Below are positions 1 to 6,624 of a DNA stretch of 21,517 bases, piece by piece. The notes beneath the pieces were generated by a model. That model searched no databases, was not told where the DNA came from, and saw nothing but the letters and a program-made list of their open reading frames with translations. The DNA comes from JACJYE01 sp964432875 (GTDB taxonomy: Bacteria > Bacteroidota > Bacteroidia > Chitinophagales > Saprospiraceae): assembly GCA_964432875.1 (NCBI GenBank), contig CAYSPJ010000090.1, positions 1 through 21,517 on the forward strand, in the 5' to 3' direction. Every line of letters begins with the position of its first letter. Within the stretch, counting starts at the first letter, position 1. Both the position numbers and the translations under genes were made by a program.

Positions 1-73
1 TTCAGGCTCGTGCGCAATCGGCAGCCTATTTTGAGATGTGTCCTAACTGTAGCCTGGGCATGATGGATGGGGT

Positions 74-111
74 AAATAAAAAGCCCTGCAAGCATCAGGC
101 TTGCAGGGCTT
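74..111 (-). terminator. Rho-independent terminator of rpsA
   Basis: A perfect 13-bp inverted repeat (81-93 with 99-111) encloses a 5-base loop. Read on the minus strand, it is followed directly by a T-rich run (TTTATTT after the stem). It lies about 27 bp past the rpsA stop codon, where a terminator for that gene is expected. The 1-73 stretch before it shows only an unassignable open frame on the plus strand, possibly the 3' end of a gene starting outside the window. Confidence 0.85.
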
Positions 112-137
112 CGTTTCAATTTGCTATATTTTAAAGG

Positions 138-2288
138 CTATTCTTTGCCTTCTTCAGTATCGTCGGCAGCTCCAGCTTCCTCATCTGGTTCAGCGGAAGC
201 CTCAGCTTGCTTCGGTTGTTCAGCCTGTTCAGCCTGCTCATTGAGTTGTTCCTTCAACTGCGAGAATACATCCAAGTCGCCAAGGGTAGATTTCTCGATA
301 GTTGATTGTTGCTTCTTGACTGCCGTCTGAGTGCGCTGGCGCTCCACCTGCTTTTCTTTGCGCACCTCTTCTTCGGCCTCGCGGCGGATGTCATCGAGGT
401 AACGCATGTGAGAGACCAGGATGCGCTTGTCGTCGCGGTTGAACTCAATGACTTTTACCGTCAAGGTTTCTTCAACCTCTGCCAATTGGCCATCCTCTTT
501 GCGGATGTGCTTGATGGGGGCGAAAGCCTCCAAGCCATAAGGCAGCTGCACGATGGCGCCACGGTCGTCGCGGCGTACGATGGTAGCTTCGTGGTAAGAG
601 CCGACTGGGAATACATTCTCGAAGGTATCCCAGGGGTTTTCTTCCAATTGCTTATGCCCGAGCGACAGCTTGCGATTGTCCTTATCTATTTCAAGGATGA
701 TGACGTCAATTTTTTCACCCACCTTGGTAAACTCAGAGGGGTGAGAGTAACGCTTGGTCCAGGACAAGTCGGAAATGTGGATCATACCGCCGATACCGTC
801 AGTCAGTTCGACAAATACGCCATAGGGAGTCAAGTTTTTGACTTCGCCAGTGTGGCGGCTATTCAGCGGCAAGCGCTCTTCGATATTGCTCCAGGGGTCA
901 TTGGAAAGCTGCTTGATCGAGAGCGACATCTTGCGGTCGTCGCGATCGACGGTCACTACTTTCGCTTCGTACTCCTGGCCCAGTTTGAAGAAATCGCGCG
1001 CATTGATGGGCTGGTTGCTCCAGCTCACTTCCGAGACGTGAACCAGGCCTTCTACCCCGGGTTGGATTTCGAGGAATGCACCATAGTCTTCGATGTTGAC
1101 GACTTTGCCGCTGACCACGGATCCTTCCTGGATATCGTTGTTGAGCACTTCCCAGGGGTGAGGCTGCAATTGCTTCAAGCCAAGAGAGATGCGCTTTTTG
1201 TTCTCGTCGAAGTCCAGTACGACCACATTGATCTTCTGGTTGAGCGAGAGCACTTCGCTGGGGTGGTTGATGCGGCCCCAAGAGATATCCGTGATGTAGA
1301 GTAAGCCATCTACGCCGCCAAGGTCGAGGAATGCACCGAAATCGGTGATATTCTTGACCAAGCCTTCGAGCACCTGCCCTTTTTCAAGGCTGGCGATGAT
1401 CGCTTCGCGCTGCTCTGCCAGATCGCTCTCGATGAGGGCTTTGTGGGAAACGACGGCGTTTTTAATTTGTTCGTTGATCTTGACGACCTTGAACTCCATG
1501 GTTTTACCCACGTAGGCATCGTAATCAATGATGGGCTTGATGTCGATCTGAGAGCCGGGGAGGAAGGTTTCCAACCCGCTGCAGTCAACGATAAGGCCGC
1601 CTTTGGTCTTACTGATGACGGTGCCCTTGATGACGTTGTGGTTTTCGTAAGAATCGACGATGCTTTCCCAAGCGCGCAGCAGTTTGGCTTTGCGGCGGGA
1701 GAGTACGAGCTGGCCGCGGAGGTCTTCCTGCTGTTCTACGTAAACTTCGATGGAATCACCTACTGCCAGGTTGGGCATATCCCGGAATTCAGAAAGCGGG
1801 ATCAAGCCGTCGGACTTGAAGTTGATGTCCAATACGACATCGCCGTCGTTGATGGAAGTGACCCGGCCCGCTACGATTTCATTCTCGAATACCGTAGAGA
1901 GGGTGGATTCGTACTGCTCCGTAAATTTTTCGAGATCATCCTTGGCATAAGAAACGGCTGATCTTTTGCCTGCTGCCCAATCGTAGTCGTCATGTGCCGT
2001 GCCAGCTACCAGGAATTCTTCATGGAGGAGGTCTAGTTCGTCTAGTTCGTCCTCATCTTCTGCCACTTCATCTTCTTCGGTGGTTTCTTCAATGGCTTCT
2101 TCTTCAGCTACGACTTCGTCAACTTCTTCATCGCTCGCGATTTCATCGGCTTCCTCTTCGCTGGGCAGGCTCTCTTCAGAGTCTTCAGCAGGTGTTTCTG
2201 CCGTCTGTGGTTGCTCAGCAGCTTCGATTTCTGGCTGCTCTTCGGGCGTTTCCTGCCCTTCTTCTTCGATTTTGTTGTCTTCTAGCAT
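138..2288 (-). CDS. rpsA: 30S ribosomal protein S1
   Basis: Encodes 716 aa, a multi-S1-domain RNA-binding protein of the small ribosomal subunit that helps mRNA bind and unfold at initiation. Six S1-type OB folds can be followed at roughly residues 133-200, 215-285, 303-375, 388-460, 474-548 and 562-630. The best conserved carry ITDFGAFLDL, IEDYGAFLEI and LTPYGVFVEL with the linker KQLxxxPW. Residues 1-90 are very rich in Glu/Asp, then DDYDWAAGKR leads into domain 1, as in other Bacteroidota S1 proteins. The tail (635-716) is charged, Gln/Glu-rich and probably disordered. E. coli S1 is about 557 aa; the extra length is in the two ends. The ATG at 2288 sits about 38 nt after the predicted transcription start, in an A-rich leader with no Shine-Dalgarno. 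It is transcribed alone, with its own promoter and terminator. Confidence 0.97.
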   Translation of the reverse strand: MLEDNKIEEEGQETPEEQPEIEAAEQPQTAETPAEDSEESLPSEEEADEIASDEEVDEVVAEEEAIEETTEEDEVAEDEDELDELDLLHEEFLVAGTAHDDYDWAAGKRSAVSYAKDDLEKFTEQYESTLSTVFENEIVAGRVTSINDGDVVLDINFKSDGLIPLSEFRDMPNLAVGDSIEVYVEQQEDLRGQLVLSRRKAKLLRAWESIVDSYENHNVIKGTVISKTKGGLIVDCSGLETFLPGSQIDIKPIIDYDAYVGKTMEFKVVKINEQIKNAVVSHKALIESDLAEQREAIIASLEKGQVLEGLVKNITDFGAFLDLGGVDGLLYITDISWGRINHPSEVLSLNQKINVVVLDFDENKKRISLGLKQLQPHPWEVLNNDIQEGSVVSGKVVNIEDYGAFLEIQPGVEGLVHVSEVSWSNQPINARDFFKLGQEYEAKVVTVDRDDRKMSLSIKQLSNDPWSNIEERLPLNSRHTGEVKNLTPYGVFVELTDGIGGMIHISDLSWTKRYSHPSEFTKVGEKIDVIILEIDKDNRKLSLGHKQLEENPWDTFENVFPVGSYHEATIVRRDDRGAIVQLPYGLEAFAPIKHIRKEDGQLAEVEETLTVKVIEFNRDDKRILVSHMRYLDDIRREAEEEVRKEKQVERQRTQTAVKKQQSTIEKSTLGDLDVFSQLKEQLNEQAEQAEQPKQAEASAEPDEEAGAADDTEEGKE

Positions 2289-2332
2289 TGAAAGAATGCT
2301 TTTTTTAGGTTAATGAATATTTTTTAGCGGCG

Positions 2333-2363
2333 CAAAGGTACGCTTATTTGGTTGAATAACAAA
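2333..2363 (-). promoter_or_regulatory. Bacteroidota-type promoter of rpsA
   Basis: On the minus strand TTTG (2363-2360) is followed by a 19-nt spacer and TACCTTTG (2340-2333), an exact match to the Bacteroidota primary-sigma pattern TTTG-N19-TAnnTTTG. Transcription would start near 2326, giving a leader of about 38 nt. This is the best promoter match in the window. Confidence 0.8.
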
Positions 2364-2434
2364 CTATTTTTTTTTTTGGAAGTGGTTTTCCGCCCAATTG
2401 CGAGGAAAAATCTCGTAGGGATGAAAGTGCCCTG

Positions 2435-2499
2435 CCAGGGACGTCAGTCCCTGGATCCGGTGGGCTTTTTCCGGGATACCTTTGCGTACGGGGTACGCA
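2435..2499. repeat. Two perfect palindromic hairpins in an intergenic spacer
   Basis: Positions 2435-2454 form an 8+4+8 inverted repeat (CCAGGGAC/GTCCCTGG) and 2483-2499 a 7+3+7 inverted repeat (TGCGTAC/GTACGCA). They lie between the rpsA promoter and the 3' end of the minus-strand gene at 2550. Neither is followed by a T tract, so a simple terminator is unlikely. Together they resemble REP-like or other intergenic palindrome families, but membership cannot be shown from a single copy. The frames through 2344-2553 look non-coding. Confidence 0.6.
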
Positions 2500-2549
2500 G
2501 GCAGCTAAAAGCGGATTTTTTCTGTTGTGACTTGGGCGAATTTTGTCCA

Positions 2550-2678
2550 TCATGGCTTCTTCTTGTTGCCGGGTTTCAGGTTTTTCAGGTCATGCTCCAA
2601 TTCCTTCAGGCTTTCGAGGCGGGCAGCTTCCTGTTGCCGGGCTTTGAACTGCTCGTATTGTTGTTCTGCCAGTTCTTC
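2550..2678 (-). CDS. C-terminus of an unknown charged, coiled-coil-like protein (cut by gap)
   Basis: Only the last 42 codons are visible; the rest lies in or beyond the N run at 2679-2778. The fragment is rich in Glu, Gln, Lys and Leu with heptad-like spacing (EELAEQQYEQFKARQQEAAR, LKELEHDLKNL) and ends in a basic PGNKKKP tail. This suggests an alpha-helical or coiled-coil C-terminus. The composition looks like real protein rather than a shadow frame, but the family cannot be named. The region immediately beyond the gap reads as a plus-strand gene, so most of this gene should lie inside the gap, or the gap is longer than 100 bases. Confidence 0.5.
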   Translation of the reverse strand, partial: EELAEQQYEQFKARQQEAARLESLKELEHDLKNLKPGNKKKP

Positions 2679-2778
2679 NNNNNNNNNNNNNNNNNNNNNN
2701 NNNNNNNNNNNNNNNNNNNNNNNNNNNNNNNNNNNNNNNNNNNNNNNNNNNNNNNNNNNNNNNNNNNNNNNNNNNNNN
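2679..2778. other. Assembly gap (100 N)
   Basis: A run of exactly 100 N, the usual placeholder for a scaffold gap of unknown size. It removes the 5' part of the minus-strand gene ending at 2550 and the -33 region of the toxin-antitoxin promoter. The flanks share no obvious overlap. Confidence 0.98.
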
Positions 2779-2786
2779 ACTTTCAC

Positions 2787-2794
2787 TATATTTG
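2787..2794 (+). promoter_or_regulatory. -7 promoter element of the toxin-antitoxin pair
   Basis: TATATTTG matches the Bacteroidota -7 box TAnnTTTG exactly. The matching -33 TTTG would fall around 2764-2767, inside the N run. The implied start near 2801 leaves a leader of about 16 nt before the ATG at 2817. Confidence 0.55.
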
Positions 2795-2816
2795 CCCAAG
2801 CATAATCGTCCAAGTC

Positions 2817-3128
2817 ATGGAGAAAAAGAAAGTATTGCGCGTGGAAGACTTCAGCCCATCGCTTTTCTGGGATGTGGACAAGGCGCAGTTGGATTTTGAA
2901 AAGCATGCCGTTCATGTAGTGGACAAAGCAATTAACCGGGGGAGTTGGGAGGATTTTCAAAAAGTCTTGGGCTACTATGGCCGTAAACGAGTCAAAGCAA
3001 TTGTAAAAAACCTTCGCTACATGGACAAAAGAACCATGCAGTTCAGCAGTGTTTATTTTCAACTCCCTATTACAGAAATGCGATGCTACATCTGGAGACA
3101 GTCGAACCCTTCACATTGGGACTATTGA
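2817..3128 (+). CDS. DUF6922-like small protein, probable antitoxin partner of AbiEii
   Basis: A 103-aa protein starting with MEKKKVLRVEDFSPSLFWDVD. The pattern FSPSLFWDVD followed by a helical, basic segment (GYYGRKRVKAIVKNLRYMD) resembles the small DUF6922-type proteins encoded just before AbiEii-family nucleotidyltransferases in Bacteroidota. That family name is from memory of the pattern, not from a search. The gene sits 23 nt after a -7 promoter element and its last 46 nt overlap the start of the AbiEii gene, so the two should be co-transcribed and translationally coupled. In such pairs the first gene is usually the antitoxin; this role is inferred. No signal peptide or membrane segment is visible. 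The reading frame is open upstream into the gap, but ATG 2817 fits the promoter and family. Confidence 0.72.
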   Translation: MEKKKVLRVEDFSPSLFWDVDKAQLDFEKHAVHVVDKAINRGSWEDFQKVLGYYGRKRVKAIVKNLRYMDKRTMQFSSVYFQLPITEMRCYIWRQSNPSHWDY

Positions 3129-3697
3129 AGTCCTTGATGGAAAAAGACTACCTGGAGCAGTTTGTGCTTGTAGGAGGCACTGCCCTTGCTCTACAAATTG
3201 GCCATAGGAAGTCAATTGACCTGGATATGTTCACCATATCCGATATAGACACAGATATACTGCTGGAGAAGTTAAAGGAAGGCTATTCTGTTGTCGAAAA
3301 AATCAAGACCAAAGGCGCGCTAATAATTGAAATTGAAGGAGTTAAAGTCGATTTTATCCGATTCAAATACAGGTTTAATTACCCTGTTGTTTATAGCGAT
3401 GGCATACGACTTGCAAACATCGACGACATTGTACCCATGAAACTGGATGCCATTACAGGCCGGGGCAGCAAAAAAGACTTCTTTGACCTGTACTACCTGT
3501 TGGAACAATACAGCCTTGACCAAATGCTTCAATTGTTCAGCGCGATGTACCCGCACTCCACACTTTTTCACGTGATCAAGAGCCTGGCATGGTTTGCTGA
3601 TGCCGATCCGCAATCTCCACCCAAAGTTTTGGACAAAAAGGTGACTTGGGGAAAAGTGAAAGAAAGAATTGAAAAAGCTGTGGCAGGGCTTAAATAA
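3083..3697 (+). CDS. Nucleotidyl transferase, AbiEii/AbiGii toxin family
   Basis: A 204-aa protein of the MNT-type nucleotidyltransferase fold used by AbiEii/MenT toxins, which in characterised members transfer nucleotides to RNA (tRNA for MenT) and block growth. Visible signatures are VLVGGTALAL (residues 28-37, the G-G motif), SIDLDMF (44-50, metal-binding D46 and D48), VKVDFIRF (87-94, third acidic D90), and the helical motif MKLDAITGRGSKKDFFDLYYL (119-139, K120, D122, D132, D135), typical of the family. All key residues are present, so the protein looks catalytically intact, though somewhat short. The start ATG at 3083 overlaps the upstream gene by 46 nt in another frame, an arrangement that favours coupled translation with its antitoxin. 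Just after the stop (3695-3697) comes a fragment of an unrelated gene, suggesting this module lies at a recombination boundary. Confidence 0.85.
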   Translation: MLHLETVEPFTLGLLKSLMEKDYLEQFVLVGGTALALQIGHRKSIDLDMFTISDIDTDILLEKLKEGYSVVEKIKTKGALIIEIEGVKVDFIRFKYRFNYPVVYSDGIRLANIDDIVPMKLDAITGRGSKKDFFDLYYLLEQYSLDQMLQLFSAMYPHSTLFHVIKSLAWFADADPQSPPKVLDKKVTWGKVKERIEKAVAGLK

Positions 3698-3701
3698 TAT
3701 T

Positions 3702-3935
3702 TTCGACCGCCAGGGTTGCAGCATTTATCTGCACAAAGACAAAAAGGGCAACTTTTCCGGCGCCACGCAGCCGAAAGCGTGCCTGAGCACCTTGCGCGGC
3801 GCGGCTTACGCCACCTCGGAAGTGACCATCTCCAAAAAACGGCTGCTGAGTTGGGACCGGGGCTGGAACAGCGATGACGTGCAGGTGTGGGGCGCGGTAA
3901 AGGGGGCGTATGTGTTTGTGAAGGAGAAGGGGTAG
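3702..3935 (+). pseudogene. C-terminal fragment of a CpcT/CpeT-family protein
   Basis: From about 3702 the plus strand reads FDRQGCSIYLHKDKKGNF, then LRGAAYATSEVTI and SWDRGWNSDDVQVWGAVKGA, ending in VFVKEKG and a stop at 3935. This looks like the last ~77 residues of a CpcT/CpeT chromophore-lyase-family protein (normally about 200 aa), which also occurs in non-photosynthetic Bacteroidota with unknown role. The N-terminal two thirds are missing: the homology begins within 10 nt after the AbiEii stop codon, and the only in-frame ATG (3669) lies inside the AbiEii gene. I take it as a 3' remnant left by insertion, deletion or a misjoined assembly. It has no evident start or promoter of its own. 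Confidence 0.65.
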
Positions 3936-3953
3936 GTGTTACGCTTGCCATAG

Positions 3954-4511
3954 CTAATGCTGGTGGCGCGGGTCTTTCAGGCCGTAGGGGATGCTCACGC
4001 CCCGATCCAGGCCGTTCAGGCTGTTTTCGGTGTATTCCTTTCCCGTATCCGGGTCTTTCACCGTGCCGCTGAAGCCGCAGAGGCAAGAGTAGGGCAGCCC
4101 CATTTCCTGCATCTGCCGACGCATTTCGAGCATGTACTTCACGCAGTGCAGGCGCGAGCGGGTGACCACCATCGCCCGCGCCCGGCTGTTGATATTGCGG
4201 GCGGTCTGGCCTACGAAGTGTTCCAGCATCACCTTCACCTTTTCCCGGATGGTGTGAGGCTGCAAGTCCACGTAGTTGACCAATTGGCGCATGATCTTGC
4301 TCCTGGGCACCTCCCGGGCGATTTCGTCGTATTTTTTAAGCAGGGCGGTCTTCCCCACGCCGCCCTGCCCGTGGATGCTGAAAATGAAGTAGCATTCCTC
4401 GCTGTCGAGCGCCCGGCCGAGGTTCTGCCGGAATAGCTCCAACTGCTGCTCCCGCCCTACGAAGGTGGAGCTGCGCCGTTGTTTGAGCCGGTCTTGGAGA
4501 GATTTAGTCAT
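3954..4511 (-). pseudogene. Chimeric ORF: P-loop ATPase N-terminus joined to HsdR internal fragment
   Basis: Reading from ATG 4511 gives 185 aa with two unrelated halves. Residues 1-70 (SSTFVGREQQLELFRQNL, then HGQGGVGKTALLKK) look like the start of an NB-ARC/AAA-type P-loop ATPase; Walker A is G48-K54-T55. Residues about 75-182 (VDLQPHTIREKVKVMLEHF, RARAMVVTRSRLHCVKYML, FSGTVKDPDTGKEYTENSLN, IPYGLKDPR) look like part of the second helicase domain of a type I restriction HsdR subunit, which normally exceeds 900 aa. The frame is open across the junction near residue 70 and stops after DPRHQH, where HsdR would continue toward its next helicase motif. Walker B, the nuclease and the rest of the helicase are absent, so this is probably a recombination scar. 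A longer in-frame start at 4661 exists but adds unconvincing sequence. Confidence 0.7.
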
Positions 4512-4861
4512 GCTTGTGGCGTTTTTTGGTGTTTTGTGGGCGCCGCCGCCGAGGGGCGTGGGGCCGGAGATAGGGTTCCTAAACCCGAGGTTTATGAACC
4601 CTGCCCCAGCCCACCCGCTAAGATAACACCAACCCGCCAAACATTCAACCCCGGCCAACATTTTCAGGCGGGAAGAGCAAGGATAGCCTTATGGGAGGCC
4701 ATGCGGTCATGCGAGGTAGAACCTCGCACGAGCCTCACACGAGTGTTGCACATATCCGCCATCCCCAGCAAAAAGAGCCAAGTGGCAAGCCAAGAACGCC
4801 CCAAAAACCACCATTCCCCCCGAAAAACGCCCTGCCTTGCACAAAATCCCCATCAAATGCG
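4512..4861. other. Intergenic stretch with a perfect palindrome and no convincing gene
   Basis: About 350 nt between the chimeric ORF and the fadD promoter region. Frames are open on both strands but have poor, Pro/Arg-rich composition and no family match. Positions 4710-4728 form a perfect 8+3+8 inverted repeat (TGCGAGGT/ACCTCGCA) without a T tract, similar in size to the palindromes at 2435-2499. Nothing else is recognised. Confidence 0.5.
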
Positions 4862-4905
4862 TATTTTAGCCCCGCCAAAAGCAGTGCTTGCTTTTGGCCA
4901 GGCTA
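4862..4905 (+). promoter_or_regulatory. Weak fadD promoter overlapped by an operator-like palindrome
   Basis: TATTTTAG (4862-4869) is a one-mismatch -7 box. From 4867 to 4905 there is an extended inverted repeat: TAGCC, two unpaired bases, GCCAAAAGCA, a 5-nt loop, TGCTTTTGGC, two unpaired bases, GGCTA, giving 15 matched pairs. It covers the expected transcription start, 24 nt before the fadD ATG, and no T tract follows on either strand. Position and symmetry favour a repressor operator (an acyl-CoA-responsive factor is an inference) or a leader hairpin. Confidence 0.5.
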
Positions 4906-4928
4906 AAAAAAACAAAAACGAGAACGAT

Positions 4929-6599
4929 ATGAGCGAACAGCGCCCCTGGCTAAAGAACTATCCAAGCGGTATCCCGGTCAACATCGACCAGGATGCATAC
5001 GCCACTTTGGTAGAGATGATCGAGGAAACTTTTAAGAAATACCGCGACAAGCCCGCTTTTTCCTGCATGGGCAAAGAGCTGACCTTTGCGCAGGTGGACA
5101 AGATGTCGGCCCAGTTTGGTGCTTATCTGCATTCCCGGGGCTTGGAGCCAGGCGATAAGATCGCGCTGATGATGCCCAACCTGTTGCAATATCCCATCGT
5201 TTTGTTTGGCGCTTTGCGGGCGGGGCTGGTCATCGTCAACACCAACCCGCTCTATACCCCCCGGGAGATGCGCCATCAATTTGCAGACTCTGGGGCCAAG
5301 GCAATCGTCATTGCAGAAAACTTTTGTGCCAACTTGGAGCAGGTACTGGCGGATACGCAGATTAAAACCATAATCACCACCAGTATCGGGGAGATGTTGG
5401 GTTTCCCCAAAAGGCAGGTCGTCAATTTTGTGGTGCGCAACATCCGCAAGATGGTGCCCCGGTACAATATCCCCAATACGGTCAGCTTCTCCGAAGCCAT
5501 CCTGCAGGGCAAGCGCTTTACAATAAAGGAGTTCAGAGGGAGCGCTGATGACGTGATCCTCTTGCAATATACTGGCGGCACCACCGGCGTCTCCAAAGGC
5601 GCGATGCTGACCAACCGCAACCTGGTAGCTAATATGCTGCAAATACGTGCCTGGATGATGCCTTTCCTCAAGGATGGCGAAGAAATCGCGTTGTGCCCAT
5701 TGCCCTTGTACCACATTTTTGCCTTCTCGGTCAATTGCCTGGCGCTGATGAGCATCGGCACGCTGGCGGTGCTGGTGACCAATGCCCGCGACCTGGACTC
5801 GGTCATCAAAGCGATGAAGGACTATAAAGTATCGCTGATCACTGGCGTCAACACCCTTTTCAATGCCCTGGCTAACCATAAAGATATCTCTTCGGTAGAC
5901 TTCAGTGGGTTGAAAGTCACTGTAGGTGGGGGCATGGCAGTGCAGCGGCCGGTAGCTGAACAGTGGCAAAAACTGACTGGTTGTTTCCTTTCCGAGGGCT
6001 ATGGCATGACGGAATCTTCGCCAGTAGTAACAGTCAACCCGCTGGACGGCACTGGGCGCTTGGGTACGATTGGCCTGCCGGTCCCTTCCACTGATGTCCG
6101 GATCGTTGACAACCAGGGCAACGTGCTGGGGCCTAACCAGGCTGGGGAGATACAGGTGAAGGGCCCTCAGGTAATGAAAGGCTATTATAACCGCCCGGAT
6201 GAAACCGCTAAAACCGTGGTAGAAGGTTGGCTGTGTACCGGAGATGTGGGGATGATATCCGAAGACGGCTTTGTGCAGATTGTGGATCGAAAAAAGGACA
6301 TGATACTCGTCTCTGGCTTTAATGTCTACCCCAATGAAATAGAGGAAGTAGCCGCGGCCCATCCCAAGGTGTTGGAGTGTGCAGCCATCGGTGTGGCCGA
6401 TGAGAAATCAGGCGAGGCTGTCAAGCTGTTCGTCGTCAAGAAAGATGAATCCCTCACAGAAAAGGAGTTGGTCAATTATTGCCGGGAGAACCTCACGGCT
6501 TACAAGGTGCCGCGGTCGATCGAATTCCGCAAGGAATTGCCGAAGACGAATGTAGGCAAGATATTGCGTCGCGCCTTGCGCGAAGAAGCGAAGGGTTGA
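4929..6599 (+). CDS. fadD: Long-chain fatty acid-CoA ligase
   Basis: A 556-aa acyl-adenylate-forming enzyme that activates fatty acids to acyl-CoA with ATP. The length and N-terminus (WLKNYPSGIPVNID) parallel E. coli FadD (561 aa). Motifs: AMP/ATP-binding loop LLQYTGGTTGVSKGAML (211-227), EGYGMTESSP (356-365), GWLCTGDVG (433-441), the hinge VDRKKDMILVSGFNVYPNEI (452-471), and catalytic K544 in TNVGKILRR. All catalytic parts are present, so it should be active. It has no signal peptide or membrane helix and acts in the cytoplasm or at the inner face of the membrane. ATG 4929 is chosen because similarity begins there and a promoter-like element precedes it; the frame is open further upstream, but that stretch has no family resemblance. 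The RidA-like gene starts 25 nt downstream, so the two may form an operon. Confidence 0.95.
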   Translation: MSEQRPWLKNYPSGIPVNIDQDAYATLVEMIEETFKKYRDKPAFSCMGKELTFAQVDKMSAQFGAYLHSRGLEPGDKIALMMPNLLQYPIVLFGALRAGLVIVNTNPLYTPREMRHQFADSGAKAIVIAENFCANLEQVLADTQIKTIITTSIGEMLGFPKRQVVNFVVRNIRKMVPRYNIPNTVSFSEAILQGKRFTIKEFRGSADDVILLQYTGGTTGVSKGAMLTNRNLVANMLQIRAWMMPFLKDGEEIALCPLPLYHIFAFSVNCLALMSIGTLAVLVTNARDLDSVIKAMKDYKVSLITGVNTLFNALANHKDISSVDFSGLKVTVGGGMAVQRPVAEQWQKLTGCFLSEGYGMTESSPVVTVNPLDGTGRLGTIGLPVPSTDVRIVDNQGNVLGPNQAGEIQVKGPQVMKGYYNRPDETAKTVVEGWLCTGDVGMISEDGFVQIVDRKKDMILVSGFNVYPNEIEEVAAAHPKVLECAAIGVADEKSGEAVKLFVVKKDESLTEKELVNYCRENLTAYKVPRSIEFRKELPKTNVGKILRRALREEAKG

Positions 6600-6624
6600 G
6601 CTAGGAAATAAAACCAAAAGGAAG

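Noticed and set aside
306..1304. A 332-codon plus-strand frame, with others at 1443-1961 and 1994-2313, opposite rpsA
   Set aside because: They are antisense shadows of the strongly supported rpsA gene with its repeated codon pattern; they show no family motifs.
2344..2553. A 69-codon minus-strand frame downstream of the gene ending at 2550
   Set aside because: It runs through two perfect palindromes and into the rpsA promoter, and its composition is unlike a protein.
3957..4436. A 159-codon plus-strand frame opposite the chimeric ATPase/HsdR ORF
   Set aside because: The opposite strand has clear Walker A and HsdR motifs; this frame has none.
4479..4928. Upstream in-frame extension of fadD (150 extra codons)
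   Set aside because: The extension is Pro/Arg-rich without FadD similarity, covers a palindrome and the promoter-like region, and the normal FadD start is at 4929.
4950..6362. A 470-codon minus-strand frame inside fadD
   Set aside because: Antisense shadow of a complete, motif-rich acyl-CoA ligase; it has no recognisable domain.
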